Positions 35,155-44,010 of a DNA stretch of 64,000 nucleotides are shown piece after piece. Under the pieces are notes generated by a model. It ran no database searches. It was given only the letters and a program-made list of their open reading frames with translations, and was not told the origin of the DNA. Position 1 is the stretch's first letter, and each line of letters starts with the position of its first letter. Source of the DNA: Paraburkholderia sp. BL21I4N1 (GTDB lineage Bacteria > Pseudomonadota > Gammaproteobacteria > Burkholderiales > Burkholderiaceae); assembly GCF_002973525.1 (NCBI RefSeq), contig NZ_PVEN01000002.1, forward strand, positions 124,001 through 188,000, read 5' to 3'. The position numbers and the translations under genes are program-made.

Positions 35155-36217
35155 ATTGCAGTCGGCCGGCTTGCGGCTCGTCTCGCCGGATGCGGGCGCG
35201 GCGAGCCGGCGCGGCGGCGCGGGACCATCGGACCACAAGGCCGTGACGGTGGATGGCGTGACGATCATGGTGCCGGTGCATACCAGCACCGCGTGGCACT
35301 CGCCGTTCGTAGCGCAAACACCGGATGCGTCGGGATCGAGCGCGCTGCTGCGCGGCACGATTCCGATTGCGAACATCAGCTTTCCCACGGCACCGCGCTT
35401 TTACGGCATGCAGACGCTCGACGGCGTGCCGTATTCGAAGATCGCCGCGCTGCATAGCGCGGACGTGCTTGCGACCACGGTGTTGCAGACCTGTATTCGC
35501 TACGAGAGTCGCCGCAAGAGTTGCAAGTTCTGCGCGATCGGTCAGTCGCTTGCGGCGGGACGTACGATTGCGCGCAAGACGCCGGAGCAGCTGGCGGAAG
35601 TGGCGCGCGCGGCGGTGTTGCTCGACGGCGTGAAGCATATGGTGCTGACCACCGGCACACCGCCCACGCCGGATCGCGGCGCACAGATTCTGTGCGAGAG
35701 CGCGTTCGCGATCAAGACCGCGGTCGATCTGCCGATCCAGGCGCAATGCGAACCGCCCGACGACGACCGCTGGTTCGCGCGCATGAAGGCGAGCGGCATC
35801 GACACGCTCGGTATGCATCTGGAAGTGGTGACGCCCGCGCTGCGCGAACGCATCATGCCGGGCAAGGCGAGCGTGCCGCTGTCGCGGTACATGGAGGCCT
35901 TCAAGGCGGCGGTCGCGGTGTTCGGACGCGGACAGGTCAGCACGTACCTACTCGCGGGACTCGGCGATAGCGCGGAAGCGATTCTGACGATCTCGCGCGA
36001 GTTGATCGAGTTGGGGGTTTATCCGTTCGTGGTGCCGTTCGTGCCGATCAGCGGTACGCCGCTGGAGGATCATCCGGCGCCCACGCCTGAGTTCATGAAG
36101 TCGGTGTTGCAGCCGCTCGGCGGCATGCTCAACGCCGCTGCGATGCGCTCCAGCGATATCAAGGCGGGTTGCGGCAAATGCGGCGCGTGTTCGTCGCTTT
36201 CATCGTACGAGGCGTGA
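35105..36217 (+). CDS. nitD: MSMEG_0568 family radical SAM enzyme
   Basis: A 370-residue radical SAM protein. The [4Fe-4S] cysteines are spaced C130-X9-C140-X2-C143 ([14 protein letters not shown]), which differs from CX3CX2C. A C-terminal CGKCGAC (C356, C359, C362) could bind an auxiliary cluster. It starts inside the nitrilase gene with a CAGGAGAG site, so translation is coupled. A radical SAM enzyme in every Nit1C cluster implies a difficult bond-forming or rearrangement step, but no substrate is known. Confidence 0.92.
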   Translation: MNASETLSAESRQLMTELQSAGLRLVSPDAGAASRRGGAGPSDHKAVTVDGVTIMVPVHTSTAWHSPFVAQTPDASGSSALLRGTIPIANISFPTAPRFYGMQTLDGVPYSKIAALHSADVLATTVLQTCIRYESRRKSCKFCAIGQSLAAGRTIARKTPEQLAEVARAAVLLDGVKHMVLTTGTPPTPDRGAQILCESAFAIKTAVDLPIQAQCEPPDDDRWFARMKASGIDTLGMHLEVVTPALRERIMPGKASVPLSRYMEAFKAAVAVFGRGQVSTYLLAGLGDSAEAILTISRELIELGVYPFVVPFVPISGTPLEDHPAPTPEFMKSVLQPLGGMLNAAAMRSSDIKAGCGKCGACSSLSSYEA

Positions 36218-36219
36218 TC

Positions 36220-36897
36220 ATGTTTGGTGAAGCGATTGCAGGCATTACGCTGGACTCCGATATTGAGTTCACGCCTTATACGCCGAGCGAATTCCGTATC
36301 AAGTGGACTACGCTGGATTGGGAAGCCGATGAAGCGTTCAAGTTGCGGCGCGCGGTGTTTTGCATCGAGCAGGGCATTTTTGTCGGCGACGATCGCGACG
36401 AAATCGATCTGCACGCGCAACAACTGGTGGCGGTGAGTTGCGTGGCCGGTATGCCGGAGCAGGTGGTCGGCACGGTGCGGATTCATCGCGACCACGACAA
36501 CGTGTGGTTCGGATCGCGGCTCGCGGTGCATGCGGCGTTCCGGCGGCACGGCAAGATTGGCGCGACGCTGATTCGGCTTGCGGTTAGCAGCGCGCATGCG
36601 CTCGGTTGCGAAACGTTTCTCGCGCATGTGCAGAGCCAGAATGTGCCGCTGTTTCGGGCGATGCATTGGGATGTGCTGGCCGAAGAAACCTTGCTCGGCC
36701 GTCCGCATCATTTGATGCAGGCGCAACTGGATTGGTACGCGCCGTGTGTGACGCCTTATGGCGGCTTCGTGACGCGTACGCCCGTTGCGTCGCCGAAGCG
36801 TGAAGCCAACTCCACAGCCGGTTCCGAATCCGCTTCTGCTTCTGCTTCTGCTTCCGCTTCTGCGTCCGCTTCCGCTTCTGCCCGGAGCGCGGCATGA
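36220..36897 (+). CDS. nitE: MSMEG_0567/Sll0786 family N-acetyltransferase
   Basis: A 225-residue GNAT. The core contains FKLRRAVFCIEQGIF, VVGTVRIH, the acetyl-CoA loop region FRRHGKIGATLIRLAV and LFRAMHWDVL. It starts two bases after the radical SAM stop. The C-terminus carries nine Ser-Ala dipeptides encoded by nine tandem hexanucleotides (36829-36882), which looks dispensable and is not expected of the GNAT fold. The acceptor substrate is unknown. The stop overlaps the next start (ATGA). Confidence 0.9.
   Translation: MFGEAIAGITLDSDIEFTPYTPSEFRIKWTTLDWEADEAFKLRRAVFCIEQGIFVGDDRDEIDLHAQQLVAVSCVAGMPEQVVGTVRIHRDHDNVWFGSRLAVHAAFRRHGKIGATLIRLAVSSAHALGCETFLAHVQSQNVPLFRAMHWDVLAEETLLGRPHHLMQAQLDWYAPCVTPYGGFVTRTPVASPKREANSTAGSESASASASASASASASASARSAA
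36829..36882 (+). repeat. nine-copy TCYGCK hexanucleotide repeat
   Basis: Tandem units alternate TCT or TCC (Ser) with GCT, GCG or GCC (Ala) at the 3' end of the acetyltransferase gene. Since the unit is 6 bp, copy-number change would vary tail length without breaking the frame. Confidence 0.85.
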
Positions 36898-37880
36898 GTG
36901 TCGCCGGTCTGGTCGCCGCTTTGCGCGAGAGCCGTGGTTTTCGCCATAAGACCGATATCGTCGACGTGGTCGGAGCGTTGGCGCGGCACTTGCCTCGCGG
37001 TACACGCGACCTCGATCAGGCGGTCGCGCTCGGCGACGATTGCGCGGCGATTGCCGATGGCAGCGGCTATCTGCTGTTCGCGATCGAAGGCATGGTCAGC
37101 GATTTCGTCAGCGCGATGCCGTGGTTCGCCGGCTATAGCAGCGTGATGGTCAACGTCAGCGATATCTACGCGATGGGCGGCCGGCCGCTGGCGGTGGTGG
37201 ACGCGTTGTGGAGTCAAGGCAGCGAGGCGGCGGAACAGGTGTTGGCGGGCATGGCGGCGGCATCCGTGGCCTACGGCGTGCCGATTGTCGGCGGTCATAC
37301 GAATACGCGCAGTGACGCCGCGCAGTTGGCGGTGTCGATTATTGGCCGCGCTAACGCGTTGCTGTCGAGTTTTAATGCGCGGCCGGGCGACAGCCTGATG
37401 ATGGCGGTCGATCTGCGCGGCCGCTTTGAAGAGCCGTATCCGTTCTGGAATGCTTCGGTGGATGCGCCGTCGGAGCGGCTGCGTGCGGATCTCGACCTGT
37501 TGCCGCGTCTCGCGGAAAGCGGGCTGTGCGATGCCGCGAAAGATATCAGCATGGCGGGTACGCTCGGCACCGCGCTGATGTTGCTCGAATGCTCGCAGGT
37601 GGGCGCACGGATCGATCTTGAGCGGATTCCGAAACCGGAGGGTGTGGCGCTGTCGCGCTGGGTTACTGCATTTCCGAGTTACGGTTATTTGCTGTCGGTG
37701 CGGGCGCATCAGGTGGACGCGGTGCAGGCGATTTTCTATGAGCGCGCGCTGGCTTGCGCGGTGATCGGATCGGTCGACGCGACGCGTCACGTGATACTGC
37801 ATCAGCACGATGATGCGGCGATGTTGTGGGACTTCGAGCGCGCGCCGTTCATCATGGCAGGGAAAGGCGGTGCGCGATGA
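36894..37880 (+). CDS. nitF: MSMEG_0567/Sll0787 family AIR-synthase-like protein
   Basis: A 328-residue protein of the PurM/ThiL/SelD fold. DIVDVVGALARHLP is followed by AVALGDDCAAIADGSGYLLFA, GYSSVMVNVSDIYAMGG and GHTNTRSDA, the usual nucleotide- and Mg-binding stretches of AIR-synthase-related proteins. Such folds use ATP to phosphorylate or activate an amide or thiol. Start and stop codons overlap both neighbours by four bases, giving strict translational coupling. The substrate is unknown. Confidence 0.9.
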   Translation: MSVAGLVAALRESRGFRHKTDIVDVVGALARHLPRGTRDLDQAVALGDDCAAIADGSGYLLFAIEGMVSDFVSAMPWFAGYSSVMVNVSDIYAMGGRPLAVVDALWSQGSEAAEQVLAGMAAASVAYGVPIVGGHTNTRSDAAQLAVSIIGRANALLSSFNARPGDSLMMAVDLRGRFEEPYPFWNASVDAPSERLRADLDLLPRLAESGLCDAAKDISMAGTLGTALMLLECSQVGARIDLERIPKPEGVALSRWVTAFPSYGYLLSVRAHQVDAVQAIFYERALACAVIGSVDATRHVILHQHDDAAMLWDFERAPFIMAGKGGAR

Positions 37881-39097
37881 ATCCGCTGCGTATTGCGTTG
37901 CTCACGCATTCGGTCAATCCGCGCGGCGGTGTCGTGCATACGCTTGAACTAGCGACGGCGCTTACGGCGTTAGGGCACGACATAACCATGTTCGTGCCGG
38001 CTGTGCGTGGAGAAAAGCTGTTTCGCTCACCGCCATGCCGCGTGGTCTATGCGCCTATCTTGTTGCCTCAGTCCAACACCGTCGCAATGGTCGAAGCACG
38101 TATCGACGCGTTCAAACGCGCATTGATCGAACACGAAGCCACGTCGTTCGATCTGCTGCATGCGCAGGACAGTATCAGCGGCAATGCGCTCGCCGAGTTG
38201 AAAGCTGAAGAGCGCATTTACGGTTTTATCCGCACGGTGCACCACCTCGACCGGTTCGACGATGCTCGGCTGGCGGCATGGCAGCGTCGCGCGTATGAGG
38301 ATGCCGATCAGGTGCTGTGCGTAAGCGAGATGTGGACGTCGGAAATGCGGTCGACCTATGGCATCGATGCGATCACCGTGCCGAATGGTGTCGACGTCGA
38401 GCGCTTTTCTTCTCGTAAGCGTGAGCATGAGCGCGAGCGCGTGCATGCGGAAGACAACGCATCGCTGCGACGACGTCTGGGTATAAATAGCGACGGCGGT
38501 CCCATCGTACTCGCCGTCGGCGGTATCGAAGCACGCAAAAACACGCTGACTCTTTTAGAAGCATTCGCTGTCGTACAGCGCGTTCTGCCGCGCGCGCAAC
38601 TCGTCGTCGCGGGCGGCGCGAGCCTGCTCGACCATGACGCTTACACCCGCCGTCTGTTGCAACGGGCAGCCGAGTTGCGTCTGTCGATCGGTCCGCAGGA
38701 AAGCGTGGTGGTGACAGGGCCACTCGACGATGCCGCGATGCCCGCGCTATTTCGCAGCGCCGACGTGCTGGCGATGGTGTCGTTGCGCGAAGGCTTCGGC
38801 CTCGTCGTGCTCGAAGCGCTGGCGAGCGGCACGCCGGTGGTGGCGTCGGCAATTGCGCCGTTCACCGAGTATCTCGACGACAGCACGTGCTACTGGGCCG
38901 ATCCCGCCGACGTCGAATCGATTGCGGCCGCGCTGCTGCGCGCGTTGGCTGCGCCGGGTTCATCGGGTGCGAACGCAATCGATTTCGAGCACGCGGTCCC
39001 CGCCTTGCTCGCGCGCTTCAACTGGACGGCGAGCGCACAACGCCACGTCGACATTTACCGCCGCTTCGTCGCGAAGCACGCACCGGTTATCAACTGA
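37877..39097 (+). CDS. MSMEG_0565 family GT4 glycosyltransferase
   Basis: The 406-residue glycosyltransferase starts at ATG 37877, overlapping the previous stop. The N-terminal domain has LLTHSVNPRGGVVHTLELA. The C-terminal Rossmann domain has AVGGIEARKN, LREGFGLVVLEALASGTPVVAS with the GT4 E-x7-E pattern. It would transfer a sugar from a nucleotide sugar to an unknown acceptor. I recall the mycobacterial cluster having this gene and the Pseudomonas Nit1C version lacking it; if so the pathway here makes or handles a glycosylated compound. Confidence 0.9.
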   Translation: MNPLRIALLTHSVNPRGGVVHTLELATALTALGHDITMFVPAVRGEKLFRSPPCRVVYAPILLPQSNTVAMVEARIDAFKRALIEHEATSFDLLHAQDSISGNALAELKAEERIYGFIRTVHHLDRFDDARLAAWQRRAYEDADQVLCVSEMWTSEMRSTYGIDAITVPNGVDVERFSSRKREHERERVHAEDNASLRRRLGINSDGGPIVLAVGGIEARKNTLTLLEAFAVVQRVLPRAQLVVAGGASLLDHDAYTRRLLQRAAELRLSIGPQESVVVTGPLDDAAMPALFRSADVLAMVSLREGFGLVVLEALASGTPVVASAIAPFTEYLDDSTCYWADPADVESIAAALLRALAAPGSSGANAIDFEHAVPALLARFNWTASAQRHVDIYRRFVAKHAPVIN

Positions 39098-39110
39098 TCG
39101 AGGTTTAGCC

Positions 39111-39395
39111 ATGCCTGTCATGCACTTTCGGATTCAATGGCCCGACGGCGACGAAGCGAACTGCTATTCGCCGTCGCTCGTAATCGGCGATTTTTTCACG
39201 CCGGGCGAAGCTTATCCGCTCGACGATTTCGTCGCGCGTTCGCAGCAGGCGCTCGGCATCGCCTCCGAACGGGTACGCGAGAAATACGGTTTCGCCTGCT
39301 CGGCGGCACTGGACCAGCTCGCGCAGATCGAGCGCGACGCGGCGCGGTTTCGCGACCGGCCCGACGCGACCGTCAAGGTCATCGCCTTCAGCTAG
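39111..39395 (+). CDS. nitG: MSMEG_0570 family nitrogen-starvation protein
   Basis: A 94-residue protein starting MPVMHFRIQWPDGDEANCYS. The family pattern continues with LVIGDFFTPGEAYPLDDFV and GFACSAALDQLAQIE. It is small, soluble and of unknown function, always found in these clusters as far as I recall. GAGG lies 8 bp before the start. It could be an assembly or carrier partner for the neighbouring flavoprotein, but nothing in the sequence shows it. The symbol follows the Pseudomonas cluster, from memory. Confidence 0.85.
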   Translation: MPVMHFRIQWPDGDEANCYSPSLVIGDFFTPGEAYPLDDFVARSQQALGIASERVREKYGFACSAALDQLAQIERDAARFRDRPDATVKVIAFS

Positions 39396-39420
39396 GCGCT
39401 CAATTTTCAGAGGACGCATC

Positions 39421-40710
39421 ATGTCGAATCGAAACCATCCAGCGCGCGCCGATGGGCATTACAGCGTGCTTGTCGTCGGCGGCGGGCAGGCGGGCCTGTC
39501 GGTCAGCTATTGTCTGAAGCAGGCCGGCATCGATCATCTGGTCGTGGAGAAGAACACGGTCACGCACACGTGGCGCGAGCAGCGCTGGGACGCGTTCTGT
39601 CTCGTCACGCCGAACTGGCAATGCGCGTTACCCGGCTATCCGTATCGCGGTGACGATCCGCACGGTTTCATGAAGAAGGATGAAATCGTCGCGTACCTGG
39701 ACGGGTTTATCGCGCACGTCGATGCGCCGGTCGTCGAGCGCGCGGAGGTGAAACGCGTGAAGCGGCGCGACGACGGCATCTATACGGTCGCGACGACGCA
39801 AGGCGAGTTCACTGCCGATCAGGTCGTGGTGGCCTCGGGCGGCTATCACACGCCGATCGTGCCGCGTCTCGCCGAGCGCTTGCCTGCGCGCATCGTGCAG
39901 ATGCAATCGTCCGCGTATCGCAATCCGCACGCGTTGCCCGACGGCGCGGTGATGGTGGTCGGCACCGGCCAGTCCGGCGCGCAGATCGCCGAAGATTTGC
40001 ATCTGGCGGGCCGCCAGGTCGTGCTCGCGGTGGGCGAGGCGCCGCGTTGCGCGCGCTTCTATCGGGGCCGCGACGTGGTCGACTGGCTTGCCGACATGCA
40101 GTATTACGACATGCCGGTCGAACAGCATCCGTTGCGGGAAGGGGTACGCGACAACACCAATCACTACGTGACCGGCCGCGACGGCGGACGCGATATCGAT
40201 CTGCGCAAATTCGCCGCCGAGGGCATGGAGTTGTATGGCCGACTCGACGACCTGCGCGACGGCCAGTTCCATTTTGCGCCGACGTTAGCAGCCAATCTGG
40301 ATGCAGCCGACGACGTCTATAACCGCATCAACGCGAGCATCGACGGATTTATCGCGAAGCACGGTATCGATGCACCGGCGGGCGATCCCTACGAACCGAT
40401 CTGGCGTCCGCTCGAAGAACGCGCCACGCTCGACGTGGAGACCAGCGGCATCGCCGCGATCATCTGGTGCATTGGTTTCACGCCGGACTTCAGTTGGCTC
40501 GACGCGCCGGTATTCAACGGTCGCGGTTATCCGGCGCACACGCGCGGTATTACGCCGATCGACGGGTTGTATTTCGTCGGTTTGCCGTGGCTGCATACGT
40601 GGGGCTCGGGGCGCTTTTCCGGCGTCGCGCGCGACGCGGAATTCATCGTGCAGGCGATTCGCGACAAGTTGCGCGAGCGGGAGACGCTGAGCGCGGCGGT
40701 GGCGGCATGA
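39421..40710 (+). CDS. nitH: MSMEG_0569 family flavin-dependent oxidoreductase
   Basis: A 429-residue flavoprotein monooxygenase-like enzyme. The FAD site is [17 protein letters not shown]; an NAD(P)H-type site is [15 protein letters not shown]; the [17 protein letters not shown] and [18 protein letters not shown] stretches are typical of this family. It probably oxidises a small molecule with O2 and NAD(P)H, or carries out a related flavin reaction. It is the last gene of the cluster, 25 bp after nitG, and is followed by a strong terminator. Confidence 0.92.
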   Translation: MSNRNHPARADGHYSVLVVGGGQAGLSVSYCLKQAGIDHLVVEKNTVTHTWREQRWDAFCLVTPNWQCALPGYPYRGDDPHGFMKKDEIVAYLDGFIAHVDAPVVERAEVKRVKRRDDGIYTVATTQGEFTADQVVVASGGYHTPIVPRLAERLPARIVQMQSSAYRNPHALPDGAVMVVGTGQSGAQIAEDLHLAGRQVVLAVGEAPRCARFYRGRDVVDWLADMQYYDMPVEQHPLREGVRDNTNHYVTGRDGGRDIDLRKFAAEGMELYGRLDDLRDGQFHFAPTLAANLDAADDVYNRINASIDGFIAKHGIDAPAGDPYEPIWRPLEERATLDVETSGIAAIIWCIGFTPDFSWLDAPVFNGRGYPAHTRGITPIDGLYFVGLPWLHTWGSGRFSGVARDAEFIVQAIRDKLRERETLSAAVAA

Positions 40711-40730
40711 AGCAGTAACGCGAGAAAAAA

Positions 40731-40768
40731 ACGGCCGCTGCGGTGTTACCCGCAGCGGCCGTCGTTTT
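40731..40768. terminator. strong bidirectional terminator
   Basis: A perfect 13-bp stem (arms 40731-40743 and 40750-40762, ACGGCCGCTGCGG and its complement) with a 6-nt loop. CGTTTT follows on the plus strand, and on the minus strand a run of seven T (plus-strand A at 40724-40730) follows. It ends both the Nit1C cluster and the convergent phospholipase gene. Confidence 0.9.
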
Positions 40769-40796
40769 CAATCACCAGCGTGCAGCGTCTTCGCGA

Positions 40797-42908
40797 TCAA
40801 CTGCCCAGCGCCGGATCGCTCATGCTGCTCTTGCCCGTTTCCACATGGCCCGCAAAGCGGCGCGCGAACAGCGGGTCGGTATCGACCGTGATCGTCAGGT
40901 CGTACCAGCCGTGCGCGTTGCGCAGATCGAGGTAGAGCGGGTCCGTATCGCCGCCACGCACCGAATGCGTGATCACGTTGCCCGGATCGTACGCATTGAC
41001 GATCGAGAACTTGCAGCGTGCGCTGCCCACGTTTTCCAGGCGCAGTTGCAGGTTGCCGTTCGACACGTCGTAGCCTTCCTCGACTTCGGGGCGCGCGATA
41101 TCCGAACCGTTCCACCAGCTGCGCGCAACCGGCTTGCCCGCATAGCGGCGCAGGAAACCGTTCGGACCGTAGACGGTGAAGTCGTAGGTGCCGTCGGCAT
41201 TGCACGGCAACTGATCCTGCAGGCGCTTGCCGGCTTCGACCGTATAGGTGCGCGGCGCGTTGAGGCTCTTGGCGGCATAGACGAGAAACGCCGCGCCCGC
41301 ACGGCCCGAATTGACGAAGCGCATGGTGAGCATGTTGGCCGAGCCTTCGCCATGCACGCGCACGAACAGTTCATACGGCAATGCGCGAGCCGGGCGCACG
41401 CCGGCTTCCTGCTTCGGCACCGCCTGCACCAGCGGCGGCAGCGGCACGTAATCCGGATGACGGTTCTGGTCCGGCGGCACGTAGCCGCTCGTGCTCGGCA
41501 GCGTGGGGACCGCGTCGTTCGGGTTACTGAAATTGAAGGCCGACATCAGATCGCCGCACACCGCACGACGCCACGGCGTGATGTTCGATTCGGCGAGGTT
41601 GTGATCGTGACCGAAACGCTTTTCGATAAAACGGATCACCGACGTATGGTCGAACAGTTCCGAGCACACGTAGCCTCCTTTCGACCACGGTGAGACCACC
41701 AGCATCGGCACGCGCGGTCCGAGGCCGTACGGGCCGGCCGGGTAGCTGGTATTGCCGGCGAAATTTTCATTGCTGACGTCGACGGTCGACAAACCGTTCG
41801 CGCTCGAAGCCGGTGCGAACGGCGGCGCCATATGGTCGAAGAAACCGTCGTTCTCGTCGTAGTTGATCAGCAGCACCGTCTTGCTCCACACCTCGGGATT
41901 CGACGTCAGAATCTGCAGGACCTGATCGATGTACCACGCGCCGTAGTTCGACGGCCAGTTCGGATGCTCGGAATACGCTTCCGGCGCGACGATCCACGAC
42001 ACTTGCGGCAGCGCGTTGTTCTGCACGTCGCGCTTCAGAATGTCGAAGTAGCCGTCGCCCGCCGAAGCGTTCGTGCCGGTGCGCGCGTTGTCATACAGCG
42101 GATTGCCCGGCTGCGCATTGCGATACTGGTTGAAGTACAGCAGCGAGTTGTCGCCGTAGTTGCCGATATACGGATTCTGCGTCCAGCCCCACGAGCCGCT
42201 TGCGTTGAGGCCGGTGCCGATGTCCTGATAGATCTTCCACGTAATGCCCGCGTTCTGCAGCACTTCGGGATAGGTGGACCAGCCGTAGCCGGCTTCCGCG
42301 TTGTCGATCACCGGGCCGCTGCCGCTGCCGTCGTTGCCGACCCAGCCGCTCCACATGTAGTAGCGGTTTGGATCGGTCGGGCCCATCAGCGAGCAGTGAT
42401 ACGCATCGCAAATGGTGAAGGCGTCGGCGAGCTGATAGTGAAACGGAATGTCGTCGCGCGTCAGGTAGGCCATCGTCGTGGTGCCCTTGGACGGCACCCA
42501 CTGATCGTAGCGGCCGCCGTTCCACGCGGCGTGCGTGCTGGTCCAGTCGTGCGCGAGATCCTGCAGGAATTGCAGGCCGAGATTCGGCGCGCTCGGGCGG
42601 AACGGCAGCACATAGCCGAGGTCGGCGGCGAGCGGTTGATACCACACCGGTTGACCGTTGGGCAGATTGATCGCGCGCGTGTCGCCAAAACCGCGCACGC
42701 CTTTCAGTGTGCCGAAGTAGTGGTCGAACGAGCGGTTTTCCTGCATCAGCACGACGATATGTTCGACGTCGCGAATCGTGCCGGTCTTGTTGTTGGCCGG
42801 AATGGCGAGTGCGTTGCGAATGCCCAGCGGCAGCATGCTCAGCGCGGTCGCGGAACCGGCTGCATGCGCGGCGGAGCGCAGAAAATCACGGCGATTTTTT
42901 GAGGTCAT
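40797..42908 (-). CDS. Tat-exported phosphocholine-type phospholipase C
   Basis: The 703-residue protein starts at ATG 42908 with a twin-arginine signal (KNRRDFLRSAAHAAGSATAL). The catalytic part begins HIVVLMQENRSFDHYFGTLKG, the hallmark of the phosphoesterase family of bacterial phospholipases C, and ends with two DUF756-like beta domains (GSDIARPEVEEGYD region and after). It hydrolyses phosphatidylcholine-type lipids outside the inner membrane, releasing a phosphorylated head group. Length and domain order are those of PlcN/PlcH proteins. It is monocistronic and has no nearby pho genes. Confidence 0.93.
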   Translation of the reverse strand: MTSKNRRDFLRSAAHAAGSATALSMLPLGIRNALAIPANNKTGTIRDVEHIVVLMQENRSFDHYFGTLKGVRGFGDTRAINLPNGQPVWYQPLAADLGYVLPFRPSAPNLGLQFLQDLAHDWTSTHAAWNGGRYDQWVPSKGTTTMAYLTRDDIPFHYQLADAFTICDAYHCSLMGPTDPNRYYMWSGWVGNDGSGSGPVIDNAEAGYGWSTYPEVLQNAGITWKIYQDIGTGLNASGSWGWTQNPYIGNYGDNSLLYFNQYRNAQPGNPLYDNARTGTNASAGDGYFDILKRDVQNNALPQVSWIVAPEAYSEHPNWPSNYGAWYIDQVLQILTSNPEVWSKTVLLINYDENDGFFDHMAPPFAPASSANGLSTVDVSNENFAGNTSYPAGPYGLGPRVPMLVVSPWSKGGYVCSELFDHTSVIRFIEKRFGHDHNLAESNITPWRRAVCGDLMSAFNFSNPNDAVPTLPSTSGYVPPDQNRHPDYVPLPPLVQAVPKQEAGVRPARALPYELFVRVHGEGSANMLTMRFVNSGRAGAAFLVYAAKSLNAPRTYTVEAGKRLQDQLPCNADGTYDFTVYGPNGFLRRYAGKPVARSWWNGSDIARPEVEEGYDVSNGNLQLRLENVGSARCKFSIVNAYDPGNVITHSVRGGDTDPLYLDLRNAHGWYDLTITVDTDPLFARRFAGHVETGKSSMSDPALGS

Positions 42909-42989
42909 GATATTGGCTTTCGATCTTCGGTAGAGGAACGATGCACACGGCGCGCGAGCGTGAGCCACGCGCCGTACGGAGCGTGGAAC

Positions 42990-43325
42990 TCAGTCCACGG
43001 TGTGAATGACGGGTGGGGCGAGCGGCGCCGACGCGGCGGCGGACAAAGCCGGGTCGGTGCTTGAGGCGGGCAGTGCTGGGCTTTGAATCGTGAGTGCTGC
43101 GGGTGCGGGTGCTACGGATGCGGGGTTCGCTGACAGCACGGCGGTGCTGTTGTCGGCGCCAGTGTCGTTCGCGGCGGCACCGCTGGCGGCGCTGGTCGTG
43201 GCCGGGTCCGGCATCTTGTCGTCGTCACTGCAGGCGCCGGTCAGCGCGCACAGCGCGACGGCGATCAGCACGCCGGCCAAACGTTTGCAATGCAGGGCTA
43301 CAGTCGGCTTCGACACACAGGACAT
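42990..43325 (-). CDS. small putative lipoprotein, Ala/Pro/Ser-rich
   Basis: About 111 residues from ATG 43325. A hydrophobic signal (RLAGVLIAVALCALTG) runs into ACSDDDKMPD, so lipidation at Cys after LTGA is likely although the -3 position is Thr. The rest is low-complexity Ala/Ser/Pro, probably disordered, ending VIHTVD. No family is recognised. It lies upstream of, and on the same strand as, the phospholipase gene with an 81-bp gap and might be co-transcribed. Confidence 0.6.
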   Translation of the reverse strand: MSCVSKPTVALHCKRLAGVLIAVALCALTGACSDDDKMPDPATTSAASGAAANDTGADNSTAVLSANPASVAPAPAALTIQSPALPASSTDPALSAAASAPLAPPVIHTVD

Positions 43326-43470
43326 GGCAACGTCTCCGGCACGGGGGAAGAGCGCCAGGGCATGCATGTGCCCGGGTCAGCGATGCCGAAGGATAGTCGC
43401 TTACCTGTGTAACTTTTGTGAAGAAATGGTGAGATGGGGAAAATTGAGGATTTGGCCGACCGGGCGGTAT

Positions 43471-43932
43471 TTAATCCTCGACCGCGACGATGGCTTCGAT
43501 CTCGACGGTAATATTGCCCGGCAACGAACCCACGCCGACGGCGGAGCGCGAGTGACGGCCGGCGTCGCCGAACACGTCGACGAACAGGTCGGAGCAACCG
43601 TTGATCACGCGTGGATGCTCGGTGAAATCCGGCGCCGCGTTGACCATGCCGAGCAGTTTAACGATGCGTTTCACGCGGGCGAGATCGCCGAGTTCGTTGT
43701 GCAGCACGGCCAGCAGATTCAGGCCAACCAGTTGTGCGTGGCGATACGCTTCGTCGGCGCTGACGGTGGCGCCGACTTTGCCTGTCATCAGCGAGCCGGT
43801 TTCGTCGAGCGGACCCTGGCCGGACAGAAACAGCAGATTGCCCTCGCGCGTGCAGTGCGTGAAGTTGCCGATCGGCGTCGGCACCTGCGGAAGCTTGAGG
43901 CCGCGCGTGTGCAGCCGGTCGTAGCAGTTCAT
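43471..43932 (-). CDS. RidA family imine/enamine deaminase
   Basis: A 153-residue protein of the YoaB-like subgroup. Key residues are Arg129 (HSRSAVGVGSLP) and Glu144 (VEIEAIV), with the same 15-residue spacing as R105 and E120 of RidA. RidA hydrolyses reactive 2-aminoacrylate and other imines released by PLP-dependent ammonia lyases. It follows the IclR gene by 78 bp on the same strand and faces a SelA-like PLP enzyme beyond it. A dedicated role in clearing that enzyme's imine product is a reasonable inference. Confidence 0.9.
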   Translation of the reverse strand: MNCYDRLHTRGLKLPQVPTPIGNFTHCTREGNLLFLSGQGPLDETGSLMTGKVGATVSADEAYRHAQLVGLNLLAVLHNELGDLARVKRIVKLLGMVNAAPDFTEHPRVINGCSDLFVDVFGDAGRHSRSAVGVGSLPGNITVEIEAIVAVED

Positions 43933-44010
43933 CGATAGGAAAGTGAGGGTGTTTGTTTTAAGGGGACGTGACGTGGCGTCACTGTCGTGGCGTCACCGTT
44001 GTGGCGTCAC

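Noticed and set aside
40743..42902. Long plus-strand frames opposite the phospholipase gene
   Set aside because: They contain no domain, while the minus strand has a Tat signal and phospholipase motifs.
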